Assembly (NCBI RefSeq): GCF_030020805.1
Contig: NZ_CP125098.1
Span: 2,832,001 to 2,896,000 of the forward strand
DNA: 64,000 nucleotides
Source of the DNA: Paenibacillus sp. RC67
GTDB taxonomy: Bacteria; Bacillota; Bacilli; Paenibacillales; NBRC-103111
Direction: 5' to 3'
This document shows positions 35,673-44,661 of this stretch, piece by piece (positions within the stretch are counted from its first letter, which is position 1; every line of letters begins with the position of its first letter). The translations under genes were made by a program, and so were the position numbers. Below the pieces are notes generated by a model. The model made no database searches. It worked only from the letters and a program-made list of their open reading frames with translations, and was not told the origin of the DNA.

Positions 35673-37079
35673 ATGAGTGAACCTTCAATTCCGCTAAGTT
35701 ATTATGCAGAAATTTCATTGTCGGATGATAAGGCGCAAGCTTTTTTACACTTTAAGCAAATTGAAGAAGGGTTGGCTGTTTCATTAACCCAGTTGGAAGA
35801 ATTGCTAAATTCATATAAAGTTGTTCATGGCATTGATTTGGACATGCTTGCCTCAATTGCCCGCAATCCAAAAGCTTACTTTCAAGCTAAAACTATCGTT
35901 GCGAGAGGAAGTTCGCCTGTAGCAGGAACAGACGGATATATTAAGCTTTCATATGAGGTTACTAATGATTCGAAAAAACCTGCCGAACTTGAAAGTGGTA
36001 AAGTCGATTTTAGAGAGATAACGACTATCAGCAATGTTCGCAAAGGCCAGCTGTTAGCCCAGAAGATGCCTGCGACCGTTGGGATTCCCGGAAAAGCAGT
36101 TACCGGTGAGGTGCTGACTGCCAAGGAAGGTAAAGAAGCTCGCCTGAAAATCGGTAAAAATGTGGTTGCAGACCCGGAACAAAAGGCGCTATACGCAGCT
36201 ATTGATGGCATGATAGTTAAAACGGAGCGCGATAAAATTAACGTGTTTCCTATTTTTGAAGTCAATGGCGATGTGGATTACAACGTAGGTAACATTGACT
36301 TTGTGGGCTCTGTCGTTATTCGCGGTAACGTATTAAGCGGTTTTAAAATTAAGGCGTCCGGAGATATACGGATTACTGGAAGCGTGGAAGGCGCCGACCT
36401 GGAAGCGGAAGGCTCAATTGAAATCAATGCCGGCATACTGGGTCATAATAAGGCTATGATTCGTGCTGGAATAAGAGTTAAAAGCTCTTTCATTCAAGAT
36501 GCAACAGTCATTGCGGAAGAAGTTTTAGTGACTCAAAGCATAATGCATTCCAATATTCGCGCATCCAAAAATGTTGTTTGCAAAGGGACAAAAGGGTTGA
36601 TCGTCGGTGGGGTCATTCAGTCAGGCGAGAATGTCATAGCACGAACGATTGGAAATTCCATGTCCACTGCAACCGTTATTGAAGTTGGAGTACTGCCTGA
36701 ATTGCGGAATGAACTGGTACAACTTCGTGCGCAATTAAGGTCGGTAAATGAGAACTTTGACAAAACAGAGAAAGCGTTAGCATTACTCGATCAATTAGCG
36801 GCAGTAGGACAGCTTAGTCCGGATAAAGTGGCTATGCGTATCAAACTGAATAATACTAAAAAACAAATTGGTGAAGAACAGACCAACTGCAGAGAACGTA
36901 TATTCGAGATCGAACGCTCGCTCGAAGACTCGGATAAAGCCAAGGTAGAAGTTGTTTCTACTATATATAGTGGAGTTAAAATTGTTATAGGAAGATACAC
37001 CAAATTTATAAAAGATCATGTGTCCCACGTAAAGTTTCAATTGTCGAACGGGGACATTGCCATGTTACCTATTACATAA
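35673..37079 (+). CDS. FapA/DUF342 family protein
   Basis: The 468-residue protein fits the DUF342/FapA family, which has an N-terminal domain and a right-handed beta-helix with a coiled-coil end. Typical tracts are AKTIVARGSSPVAGTDGYIK, NVRKGQLLAQKMPATVGIPG (a family hallmark) and DVDYNVGNIDFVGSVVIRGN. The beta-helix covers about residues 200-340, and a coiled coil follows (about 345-415). Vibrio FapA is linked to flagellar or polar protein regulation; the function in Gram-positives is not established. Position directly after sigD suggests a motility link. Confidence 0.85.
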   Translation: MSEPSIPLSYYAEISLSDDKAQAFLHFKQIEEGLAVSLTQLEELLNSYKVVHGIDLDMLASIARNPKAYFQAKTIVARGSSPVAGTDGYIKLSYEVTNDSKKPAELESGKVDFREITTISNVRKGQLLAQKMPATVGIPGKAVTGEVLTAKEGKEARLKIGKNVVADPEQKALYAAIDGMIVKTERDKINVFPIFEVNGDVDYNVGNIDFVGSVVIRGNVLSGFKIKASGDIRITGSVEGADLEAEGSIEINAGILGHNKAMIRAGIRVKSSFIQDATVIAEEVLVTQSIMHSNIRASKNVVCKGTKGLIVGGVIQSGENVIARTIGNSMSTATVIEVGVLPELRNELVQLRAQLRSVNENFDKTEKALALLDQLAAVGQLSPDKVAMRIKLNNTKKQIGEEQTNCRERIFEIERSLEDSDKAKVEVVSTIYSGVKIVIGRYTKFIKDHVSHVKFQLSNGDIAMLPIT

Positions 37080-37108
37080 ATACATAAAGAGCTTAGGGAG
37101 GGATTGCG

Positions 37109-37432
37109 ATGAGCTTGAGGCCCGTAGAGCTGCAATTTGTTTTACATAAAAACGATGAGGCCGGTTTGAAACAAAACCAATTGAATCACAAACCGGTTCA
37201 AGATCAAGCTTTACTTGCCGATGATGCGTTGAAGCATACGGAGAAAGATAGGCATGTGACTGGGAAAAGCGAGAATACCCACAAAGCAACACTTTTTGAA
37301 AAAGATAAAGAAAAATCAGAGCAGCAAAACAAAAAGTCTCCAAGAAAAAAAGAGAGCGCTGCCGAGATACCTGCTCATTCAGAAATGAACGAGCATCCTT
37401 TTAAAGGAAAGCACATCGATTATTCTCTTTAA
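37109..37432 (+). CDS. Small hydrophilic protein of unknown function with C-terminal HPFKGKHID motif
   Basis: This 107-residue protein begins MSLRPVELQFVLHKNDEAG and ends HPFKGKHIDYSL. Between them is a very charged Lys/Glu/Gln-rich stretch likely to be disordered or helical. From memory, similar small proteins with a conserved MSLRPxxLQ start and an HPxKGxxID end occur in flagellar operons of other Firmicutes, but no function is assigned. ATG 37109 follows AGGGAGGGATTGCG. No signal peptide or membrane helix is visible. Confidence 0.75.
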   Translation: MSLRPVELQFVLHKNDEAGLKQNQLNHKPVQDQALLADDALKHTEKDRHVTGKSENTHKATLFEKDKEKSEQQNKKSPRKKESAAEIPAHSEMNEHPFKGKHIDYSL

Positions 37433-37474
37433 ACAGCTCAGATGAATCCTGACTAGCAGAAAAAGGTGGTTGTT

Positions 37475-38065
37475 ATGTATCAACCTTGGGTATACATTGT
37501 GCTCGTTGGTTTGGTGTTCATTGTTTATGCCACACTTGTGCCAAAAGTGAGCACATCCAGCAGTAAGGCAGCACCCAGCATCAATGAAATAGAACAAACC
37601 ATGGAGCATTTTGCAGGAGAATTGGAAGAACAAAACGAGGCATTAATTCGCCAATTAGCCGACATAAAAAAAGATAACGAAGTTCACCATGCCAGGCTGT
37701 CTTCTAGAATTGAAGCTTTGGAATATCAGTTTGCACATTCCAATCAAGAATTTCTGAAGCTTGGGCTGGCATACGAGGAGCTCCAAAAAAAGCTTGATCA
37801 ACGAATGGATACGGGGATAAGTGGCTTTCGTGAATCTGCAGCTGCTCAGCAAGAGGATATGCAGGATCAGACTACTGAGGATGCAGAGATACAGCATGAA
37901 GAATCAGGAATGAATATTCGAAGCAGATATGCAGAACTGTTTGAGCTGTACGAGCAAGGCAAATCGATTGATAGTATAGCGAAAAAAATGAACATGAACA
38001 AAGGTGAGGTCAATCTGATCCTTCAACTAGCCAGGCAGGAGGAACAGTTGAATGCTCAAAAATAG
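37475..38065 (+). CDS. SwrB-like membrane protein with coiled coil and helix-turn-helix
   Basis: The start is ATG 37475 behind AAAAGGTGG, giving 196 residues. An N-terminal membrane helix (WVYIVLVGLVFIVYATLV) is followed by a long coiled coil (about residues 35-110), an acidic linker, and a small helix-turn-helix-like end: YAELFELYEQGKSIDSIAKK then MNMNKGEVNLILQLAR. B. subtilis SwrB (YlxL), encoded after sigD, has the same architecture and activates assembly of the export apparatus and hyperflagellation for swarming. Position and architecture support a SwrB-like role; I have not aligned the sequences. Confidence 0.7.
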   Translation: MYQPWVYIVLVGLVFIVYATLVPKVSTSSSKAAPSINEIEQTMEHFAGELEEQNEALIRQLADIKKDNEVHHARLSSRIEALEYQFAHSNQEFLKLGLAYEELQKKLDQRMDTGISGFRESAAAQQEDMQDQTTEDAEIQHEESGMNIRSRYAELFELYEQGKSIDSIAKKMNMNKGEVNLILQLARQEEQLNAQK

Positions 38066-38555
38066 ATCATTGCTTCTGGGATTGGGTACTGGACTCATAG
38101 CTGGTGCCTTGCTGCTGCAGGTCATGAATGTTGCCGTATCATCTGAGTCGCAGGCTAAAGGGATAGAACTACAGGAGATGGACAAGCAGAAGCTGAAGGA
38201 AGCTGCGTCTAAATACTATCAAGTGAATGAGCTGGATCAAAAACTATATAACCAGGCACAGACGGACGCTCTTATTCAGCAAAAGCTGAAGGAGGAGAAA
38301 TATAAACAAGCTGCAGCGGCTCCAGCACAGACAGCCAAAGATTCGGTGAAGGAAACCTACATCTTTATATCCAAAGGCCTCACAGCAGGCAATGTAGCCG
38401 ATTTGCTGCAGCAGAGTGGGGTTATAGCAGATCGTAAAGCATTTGAGGATGCTATGTATAAGCAGCAGCTTAATGATAAGATCGTAGCGGGAGTTCATGT
38501 TTTCAAAGTCCCTCAGGATCTGACACAAGTGCTTACGAATTTAACTTCACAATAA
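38052..38555 (+). CDS. MltG/YceG-like N-terminal domain protein, single-pass membrane
   Basis: The 167-residue protein overlaps the preceding gene by 14 bases. It has an N-terminal membrane helix (LLLGLGTGLIAGALLLQVM), a helical linker, and a C-terminal domain with TYIFISKGLTAGNVADLLQQ, SGVIADRKAFEDAM and VAGVHVFKVPQDLTQVLTNL. This resembles the LysM-like N-terminal part of the lytic transglycosylase MltG but lacks the catalytic domain. It might bind peptidoglycan or act as a wall-associated partner for flagellar assembly, which is inference. It is the last gene of the fla/che operon. Confidence 0.7.
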   Translation: MLKNRSLLLGLGTGLIAGALLLQVMNVAVSSESQAKGIELQEMDKQKLKEAASKYYQVNELDQKLYNQAQTDALIQQKLKEEKYKQAAAAPAQTAKDSVKETYIFISKGLTAGNVADLLQQSGVIADRKAFEDAMYKQQLNDKIVAGVHVFKVPQDLTQVLTNLTSQ

Positions 38556-38559
38556 GAGT

Positions 38560-38588
38560 CTAACCTTGTATGAGGTTAGGCTTTTGTT
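38560..38588 (+). terminator. Intrinsic terminator at the end of the fla/che operon
   Basis: CTAACCT at 38560-38566 pairs perfectly with AGGTTAG at 38573-38579, followed by GCTTTTGTTCT. The T tract is interrupted, so termination may be partial, but it lies exactly at the end of the operon. Confidence 0.7.
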
Positions 38589-38604
38589 CTAATAATAGAA
38601 GATG

Positions 38605-38633
38605 TTGCATACGATAATCAGTTGTGGTATATT
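38605..38633 (+). promoter_or_regulatory. Sigma-A promoter for rpsB
   Basis: TTGCAT at 38605-38610 and TATATT at 38628-38633 are separated by exactly 17 bases, directly downstream of the operon terminator and about 130 bases before rpsB. Confidence 0.75.
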
Positions 38634-38655
38634 TATTGACGGTGTTAAAACGCAC

Positions 38656-38760
38656 GCAGGTCAATTCGCGTAATGGTGCTGCCGATTCCGGTAGTTTTAT
38701 GTCGAAAATGCGACCTTGCGGAGGAGACCCAAAAAACCAATTTAGAGGAGGTGTGTGAAG
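38656..38760 (+). promoter_or_regulatory. Structured 5' leader of rpsB (possible S2 autoregulation)
   Basis: GCAGGTC at 38656-38662 can pair with GACCTTGC (38712-38719, one bulge). Enclosed are CTGCCG/CGGTAG (38679-38684 with 38689-38694), and GTCG/CGAC (38701-38704 with 38711-38714) is an alternative. The rpsB ribosome site GAGGAGGTG follows. A regulatory leader is plausible but not proven. Confidence 0.4.
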
Positions 38761-39459
38761 ATGGCAGTAATCTCCATGAAGCAGCTTTTGGAAGCTGGGG
38801 TACACTTCGGTCATCAAACCCGTCGTTGGAATCCAAAAATGGATCGTTACATCTTCACTGAAAGAAACGGAATTTATATTATCGACCTACAAAAAACGGT
38901 CAAGAAAGTGGAAGAAGCTTACAACTTCGTAAAATCCGTTGCTGACGAAAACGGCACGATTTTGTTCGTAGGTACCAAAAAGCAAGCTCAAGATTCCGTT
39001 GCGGAAGAAGCTGAGCGTTGCGGTATGTACTACATCAACCAACGTTGGTTGGGTGGTACACTGACTAACTTCCAAACTATCCAAAAGCGTATCGATCGCT
39101 TGAAACAGCTTGAGAAGTGGGAAGAAGATGGCACATTCGAAGTGCTGCCTAAGAAAGAAGTTATTATTCTTCGCAAGGAAAAAGACCGTTTGGAAAAATT
39201 CCTTGGCGGAATTAAGAATATGAAAGGTCTTCCGAGCGCATTGTTCGTAATTGACCCTCGTAAAGAGCGCATTGCAGTTGCAGAAGCTCGCAAATTGGGA
39301 ATCCCAATCGTTGGTATCGTTGATACTAACTGTGATCCGGACGAAATCGATTATGTTATCCCTGGTAACGACGATGCAATCCGTGCGGTGAAATTGTTGA
39401 CAGCTAAAATTGCTGACGCAGTTATCGAAGCACATCAAGGTGAACAAACAACAGCTTAA
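38761..39459 (+). CDS. rpsB: 30S ribosomal protein S2
   Basis: The 232-residue product starts at ATG 38761 behind a strong GAGGAGGTGTG site. It opens with [20 protein letters not shown] and [12 protein letters not shown], the universal S2 start. [40 protein letters not shown] and [20 protein letters not shown] follow. S2 joins the 30S subunit late and helps recruit S1-type proteins. It is transcribed from its own promoter ahead of tsf, separated from it by a terminator-like hairpin. Confidence 0.98.
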   Translation: MAVISMKQLLEAGVHFGHQTRRWNPKMDRYIFTERNGIYIIDLQKTVKKVEEAYNFVKSVADENGTILFVGTKKQAQDSVAEEAERCGMYYINQRWLGGTLTNFQTIQKRIDRLKQLEKWEEDGTFEVLPKKEVIILRKEKDRLEKFLGGIKNMKGLPSALFVIDPRKERIAVAEARKLGIPIVGIVDTNCDPDEIDYVIPGNDDAIRAVKLLTAKIADAVIEAHQGEQTTA

Positions 39460-39471
39460 TTGCTGAATAGG

Positions 39472-39516
39472 AAAGGGTGGTTCAAAGGTGCAAAATCCTT
39501 TCACCGCCCTTTTTTT
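39472..39516 (+). terminator. Terminator-like hairpin between rpsB and tsf
   Basis: AAAGGG at 39472-39477 pairs with CCCTTT at 39507-39512, and inside it AAAGG at 39484-39488 pairs with CCTTT at 39497-39501. A run of seven T (39510-39516) follows. This is a good intrinsic terminator inside the rpsB-tsf pair, likely giving more rpsB than tsf transcript. Confidence 0.75.
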
Positions 39517-39549
39517 AGGGTCATAGACAAAATATAAGGAGGCCAAATC

Positions 39550-40200
39550 ATGGCGGTTAATGCAGCATCGGTAAAAGAATTGCGCGAGAGAACAGGAGCA
39601 GGAATGCTCGATTGTAAAAAAGCGTTGGAAGAGGCTAATGGTGATTTGTCCAAAGCAGCTGATATCCTTCGTGAGAAAGGCTTGTCCGCAGCGGCTAACA
39701 AAGCAGGTCGTATCGCTACTGAAGGCACTGTAGAATCCTACATACACGCTGGCGGCCGTATCGGCGTATTGGTAGAAGTTAACTGTGAAACAGACTTCGT
39801 TGGTAAAACGGATCAATTCCGTGAATTTGTTAGAGACGTTGCTATGCATATCGCAGCTTCGAGCCCGCTGTTTGTTCGTCGTGAAGAAGTTCCTCAAGAT
39901 GCTTTGGATAAAGAACGTGAAATTTTGACTGCACAAGCTTTGAACGAAGGCAAACCAGCTAACATCGTTCAAAAAATGGTAGAAGGCCGTCTTGGCAAAT
40001 ACTACGAAGAGTACTGCTTGATGGAGCAGCCTTTCGTTAAAGATCCAGACAAAACTATCAGTCAATTGGTTAATGAAAAAGTAGCAACAATCGGTGAGAA
40101 CATCACGATCCGTCGTTTCGCTCGTTTCGAACTAGGCGAAGGCTTGGAGAAAAAACAAGAGAACTTTGCTGAAGAAGTAATGGCTCAAGTGAAAAAATAA
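39550..40200 (+). CDS. tsf: Elongation factor Ts (short form)
   Basis: EF-Ts is the nucleotide exchange factor for EF-Tu. The 216-residue product starts at ATG 39550 behind AAGGAGG. It has the N-terminal UBA-like domain ([20 protein letters not shown]) and the exchange tract [20 protein letters not shown]. The coiled-coil and end follow ([20 protein letters not shown]). B. subtilis EF-Ts is about 293 residues, so this is a short form lacking roughly 80 residues, similar in size to the short forms known from Thermus and some Firmicutes. The gene looks intact. Confidence 0.96.
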   Translation: MAVNAASVKELRERTGAGMLDCKKALEEANGDLSKAADILREKGLSAAANKAGRIATEGTVESYIHAGGRIGVLVEVNCETDFVGKTDQFREFVRDVAMHIAASSPLFVRREEVPQDALDKEREILTAQALNEGKPANIVQKMVEGRLGKYYEEYCLMEQPFVKDPDKTISQLVNEKVATIGENITIRRFARFELGEGLEKKQENFAEEVMAQVKK

Positions 40201-40246
40201 TCAAGATGCTTCGTTAAGAACGTATCTTTGCTTATTTGGATATACT

Positions 40247-40296
40247 TACGGTAAATGATAAGTTGCCGCCGAAACGGAAAGTTATCATTTACCGTA
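40247..40296 (+). repeat. Perfect 15-bp inverted repeat between tsf and pyrH
   Basis: TACGGTAAATGATAA at 40247-40261 is the exact reverse complement of TTATCATTTACCGTA at 40282-40296. The 20-base loop contains CCGAAACGG, which can form a further small hairpin. No T run follows it. It could be a bipartite terminator or processing element with the hairpin at 40322, a protein site, or a small repeat family member. Confidence 0.85.
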
Positions 40297-40321
40297 CATA
40301 AATACGGAAAAGTAAAACGTG

Positions 40322-40348
40322 GGAACACTTAGTGTTCCTTCTTTTTTT
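40322..40348 (+). terminator. Intrinsic terminator after tsf
   Basis: GGAACAC at 40322-40328 pairs with GTGTTCC at 40332-40338 around a TTA loop and is followed by TTCTTTTTTT. It is a convincing rho-independent terminator separating tsf from pyrH. Confidence 0.85.
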
Positions 40349-40393
40349 AAACATAAACAGGCAAGACAGCTGATTTACGAACGGGGGTAGTAA

Positions 40394-41122
<729 letters not shown>

Positions 41123-41127
41123 CGATT

Positions 41128-41682
41128 ATGCCACAATCCATTAAAAAGAATGCGGAAGACCGCATGGAAAAAGCTATCGGCTCGTTAAGAAAAGAATTGT
41201 CCAGCCTTAGAGCTGGCAGGGCAACTCCGGCCTTGTTGGACCGTGTGCAAGTGGAATACTATGGATCGATGACGCCTGTTAACCAATTGGCTAATATCAA
41301 TACACCGGACTCCCGTACTCTTATGATACAGCCTTGGGATAAAAGTTCCGTTAGCGCAATTGAGAAGGCCATCATGAAATCCGATCTGGGTCTCACGCCT
41401 TCTAACGACGGTTCAATGATCCGAATTGTTATTCCAGCTTTGACTGAAGAGCGTCGTTCCGAATTGGTCAAAATGACTCGTAAATTCGGTGAAGAAGCTA
41501 AAGTCGCTATTCGTAACGTTCGCCGTGATGCGAATGACGATATTAAAAAGCTTGAAAAAGCCGGCATTTCTGAGGATGAATCCCGTAAGCATCAGGAAGA
41601 TATTCAGAAGTTTACGGATAAATTTATTGGTGAAGTTGAAAAAGTACTGGCAGCTAAAGAAAAAGAAATCATGGAAGTATAA
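41128..41682 (+). CDS. frr: Ribosome recycling factor
   Basis: RRF works with EF-G to split ribosomes after termination. The 184-residue product has [20 protein letters not shown] at its start, [20 protein letters not shown], and [20 protein letters not shown], all strongly conserved. A terminator with TTCG tetraloop follows 10 bases downstream. Confidence 0.98.
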   Translation: MPQSIKKNAEDRMEKAIGSLRKELSSLRAGRATPALLDRVQVEYYGSMTPVNQLANINTPDSRTLMIQPWDKSSVSAIEKAIMKSDLGLTPSNDGSMIRIVIPALTEERRSELVKMTRKFGEEAKVAIRNVRRDANDDIKKLEKAGISEDESRKHQEDIQKFTDKFIGEVEKVLAAKEKEIMEV

Positions 41683-41692
41683 TGATAGAAGA

Positions 41693-41713
41693 CCCCCTTT
41701 CGAGGGGGCTTTT
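41693..41713 (+). terminator. Intrinsic terminator between frr and uppS
   Basis: CCCCCT at 41693-41698 pairs with AGGGGG at 41703-41708 around the very stable tetraloop TTCG, followed by C and four T. It probably ends most transcripts from pyrH-frr; uppS lies only 30 bases later, and I see no clear promoter of its own. Confidence 0.8.
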
Positions 41714-41740
41714 ACACTTTCCTTATTGGAGGAAAAAGAA

Positions 41741-42508
41741 ATGATGCCTTTCAAAAAATGGTTTGGAAGCAAGGCTCAGAATGACGAATGGATAGAACGT
41801 ATAGACGCCGATAATATTCCGAACCATGTTGCGGTTATCATGGATGGCAATGGACGATGGGCTCAGAAGCGTGGTTTGCCGCGCATTGCAGGGCATCATT
41901 CGGGAATGAAAAATGTGAAGAAAATTACAATGGCAGCGAATTCAATCGGCGTAAAAGTGTTAACTTTATATGCATTTTCAACGGAAAATTGGAAAAGACC
42001 GAAGGAAGAAGTCGAATATTTGATGAAGCTTCCGCTTGAGTTTTTTCCTAAAGAGATTGATGAGCTTATCGCAAATAATGTGCAAATCCGAATGACGGGA
42101 TGGCAAGAGGGGCTGCCGAACTATACGTTAGATGCGATTCAGAAAGCTATCGAGCAAACGAAGGACAATACGGGCCTTATATTAAATTTTGCATTGAACT
42201 ATGGTAGCCGCAAAGAAATGTTATCGGGCGTCAAGAAGCTTACGGAAGATGTTGTCTCCGGAAGAATCTCATTAGATGAGGTAGACGAATCAAAATTTGG
42301 TCAATACTTGTTAACCCATCCACTGCCAGATCCTGACTTATTGATTCGTACGAGCGGCGAGCTTCGCATTAGCAATTTTATGATGTGGCAGTTGGCTTAT
42401 TCGGAATTATGGTTTACGGATTTGTGTTGGCCTGAGTTTTCGGAGTCGCATTTTTATGAGGCGATTCAGGAGTACCAACGACGCGCTCGTCGATATGGTG
42501 GATTGTAG
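41741..42508 (+). CDS. uppS: Undecaprenyl diphosphate synthase (isoprenyl transferase)
   Basis: UppS makes the C55 lipid carrier used for peptidoglycan and teichoic acids. The start is ATG 41741 behind GGAGG; the frame is open farther upstream into frr but without a start site. The 255-residue product has HVAVIMDGNGRWAQKRGLPR (catalytic Asp), GHHSGMKNVKKI, LYAFSTENWKRP and DLLIRTSGELRISNFMMWQL. It is followed by cdsA, as in B. subtilis. Confidence 0.97.
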   Translation: MMPFKKWFGSKAQNDEWIERIDADNIPNHVAVIMDGNGRWAQKRGLPRIAGHHSGMKNVKKITMAANSIGVKVLTLYAFSTENWKRPKEEVEYLMKLPLEFFPKEIDELIANNVQIRMTGWQEGLPNYTLDAIQKAIEQTKDNTGLILNFALNYGSRKEMLSGVKKLTEDVVSGRISLDEVDESKFGQYLLTHPLPDPDLLIRTSGELRISNFMMWQLAYSELWFTDLCWPEFSESHFYEAIQEYQRRARRYGGL

Positions 42509-42528
42509 CAGCTATTGGAGGAATGAAT

Positions 42529-43326
42529 TTGAAACAGCGAATCATTACTGGAGTCGTGGCCGGGTTAGGCTTTATGATTCTATTGTATCTGGGCACTTAT
42601 TGGTTTGCCGGATTGATTGTCATTCTGTCTCTGATCGGTTTCAACGAATTTTTGCGAATGAACGGGCTGACGAATAACAAGATAACGGCCCTTTTTGGAT
42701 ACATAGGTACAGCGTGCTTAACGATACCCTGGGCTTCATTTGAACTGGCATCAGTTGGCTCCATGGACCGTTTGATATGGTTATTTATGTTCATTTTATT
42801 ATGTGCTACCGTGGTTTCCAAGAATAAAGTAACTATTGATCATGTAGTTATGATGTTCTTAGGGATGGTATACGTAGGTATTGGTTTTCATTACATGATT
42901 GAGACTCGAGTTATGGAAAACGGTATGTTCTGGACGCTTCTTGTCTTTTTTTGTATCTGGGCAACGGATTCAGGGGCTTACTTCACAGGATCTGCAATCG
43001 GGAAGCATCCGCTTTGGCCAACGATTAGTCCTAAGAAATCGATTGAGGGCGCAATTGGCGGTGCCATTCTCTCCATTGTAGTAGCTATTTGTTTCTCACT
43101 TGTTTCACCAGAGCTGCTCTCATGGAAGCAAGCGCTGCTGCTTGGTGTCATTATCGCTATTGTCGGACAAATGGGGGATCTAATCCAATCCGCTTATAAA
43201 CGCGTGAAAGGCATTAAAGATACGGGGGCTATTTTGCCAGGCCATGGCGGTGTGCTCGACCGGTGCGATAGCTGGTTGATCGTGTTTCCGATAGTTCATC
43301 TGCTGTCGTTAATTCCCCACGTATAA
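42529..43326 (+). CDS. cdsA: Phosphatidate cytidylyltransferase
   Basis: CdsA makes CDP-diacylglycerol, precursor of bacterial phospholipids. The 265-residue membrane protein has about seven to eight hydrophobic segments. The signature near the C-terminus is GDLIQSAYKRVKGIKDTGAI then LPGHGGVLDRCDS. I prefer TTG 42529 as start (GGAGGA 6 bases upstream, giving MKQRIITGVVAG); the ATG at 42523 directly abuts the ribosome site and is too close. dxr follows. Confidence 0.95.
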   Translation: MKQRIITGVVAGLGFMILLYLGTYWFAGLIVILSLIGFNEFLRMNGLTNNKITALFGYIGTACLTIPWASFELASVGSMDRLIWLFMFILLCATVVSKNKVTIDHVVMMFLGMVYVGIGFHYMIETRVMENGMFWTLLVFFCIWATDSGAYFTGSAIGKHPLWPTISPKKSIEGAIGGAILSIVVAICFSLVSPELLSWKQALLLGVIIAIVGQMGDLIQSAYKRVKGIKDTGAILPGHGGVLDRCDSWLIVFPIVHLLSLIPHV

Positions 43327-43347
43327 ATCGATTGTTTGAGGTGAAAC

Positions 43348-44490
43348 ATGAAGCATATTTCCATTCTTGGTTCTACGGGTTCAATTGGAACGCAAACGCT
43401 GGACGTGATCTCACATTATCCGGATCAATTTAAAGTTGTTGGTCTGGCAGGGGGGCATAATGTTAAGCTGTTTGTGGAACAGGTTAACCAATTTCGTCCT
43501 TCTAAGGTTTCAGTAGCAACCAAAGAGCTTGCCGAAGAAATTAAACTTCACGTACCGGCAGGTACACAGGTGTTTTACGGAGAGCAAGGTCTATTGGAAA
43601 TCGCTGCGGGTACTGAAGCTACAGATGTCGTGACGGCAGTTGTTGGGAGCCAGGGGCTTCAACCTACTCTTGCAGCGATACAAGCGGGTAAAAATATCGG
43701 GCTGGCTAATAAAGAAACTTTGGTCAGTGCAGGACACTTGGTTACTGCTGAAGCAGAACGTTATGGCGTTAAGCTGATTCCTATTGATAGTGAGCATTCG
43801 GCTATCTTTCAGTGCTTGAACGGTGAATCGAAGAAAGACATTAAAAAAATTATGATTACCGCTTCGGGAGGATCTTTTCGGGATCTCACGCGAGATCAGC
43901 TGAAGGATGTTACGGTAGAGCAGGCTTTAAAGCATCCTAACTGGTCTATGGGCGCCAAAATTACAATAGACTCCGCCACTATGGTCAATAAGGGGCTGGA
44001 AGTCATTGAGGCTCACTGGTTGTTTAATCTTCCTTACGAGCAAATTGAGGTGCTAATCCATCCGGAAAGTATTATTCATTCCTACGTTGAATTTGCTGAT
44101 TGCAGCATTATTGCCCAGCTGGGCAATCCTGACATGCGTGTCCCTATCCAATATGCATTGACTTATCCGAACCGGATGCAAACACCATCTCAACCTTTGA
44201 ATTTGGCTGCTATTGGGAAATTAACGTTCCGGGAAATGGATTACGAACGGTTTCCTTGCTTGAAAATGGCGTTTGATAGCGGCAAAGCGGGCGGTACAGC
44301 ACCGACTGTATTCAATGCGGCTAATGAAGTCGCAGTCGATCGCTTTTTGAAGGGTGAAATCGGGTTTTTGCAAATCGAGGACATTATAGCAACGGCATTG
44401 GATAAACATGAGACGGTTTCTAATCCAAATTTGGAACAAATAACAGCCGCGGATACTTGGGCTAGACAAATAGCACGAATGGGAAGTTAA
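43348..44490 (+). CDS. dxr: 1-deoxy-D-xylulose 5-phosphate reductoisomerase
   Basis: Dxr catalyses the first committed step of the MEP isoprenoid pathway, supplying precursors for UppS. The 380-residue product has the NADPH motif [18 protein letters not shown]. The substrate and metal region reads [19 protein letters not shown], followed by [10 protein letters not shown] and [36 protein letters not shown] is the C-terminal tract. It begins at ATG 43348 behind TGAGGTGAAAC. It is followed by a 171-base non-coding gap before rseP in which I see no confident promoter. Confidence 0.98.
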   Translation: MKHISILGSTGSIGTQTLDVISHYPDQFKVVGLAGGHNVKLFVEQVNQFRPSKVSVATKELAEEIKLHVPAGTQVFYGEQGLLEIAAGTEATDVVTAVVGSQGLQPTLAAIQAGKNIGLANKETLVSAGHLVTAEAERYGVKLIPIDSEHSAIFQCLNGESKKDIKKIMITASGGSFRDLTRDQLKDVTVEQALKHPNWSMGAKITIDSATMVNKGLEVIEAHWLFNLPYEQIEVLIHPESIIHSYVEFADCSIIAQLGNPDMRVPIQYALTYPNRMQTPSQPLNLAAIGKLTFREMDYERFPCLKMAFDSGKAGGTAPTVFNAANEVAVDRFLKGEIGFLQIEDIIATALDKHETVSNPNLEQITAADTWARQIARMGS

Positions 44491-44661
44491 TATGGATAAA
44501 TGTGAATTCCCTAGCATCATTTCATTGACAAGATAATATGTTCATAACATGGCTCGGCTTGTATTCATATCGCAAATAATGTTAATCTTAATGAAAAGTA
44601 TGAGCCCAACCATGGAACTGGTCTTTGACTAATCGCGATGCTTAAAGGGAGGACGTTCGAT

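Noticed and set aside
38887..40065. 392-codon open frame on the minus strand opposite rpsB and tsf
   Set aside because: It spans two certain ribosomal-pathway genes and the terminator between them; the Cys/Phe/His-rich translation is typical of antisense shadows.
41489..41740. Longer UppS frame overlapping frr
   Set aside because: The extension runs through frr and the intervening terminator and has no start site; it is chance openness in the alternative frame.
41808..41816. GCCGATAA-like sigma-D -10 box in uppS
   Set aside because: It lies inside the coding sequence and has no matching -35 TAAA at the right distance.
44525..44560. TTGACA between dxr and rseP as a promoter
   Set aside because: No acceptable -10 hexamer lies at 16-18 bases. 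The nearest AT-rich runs are too close.
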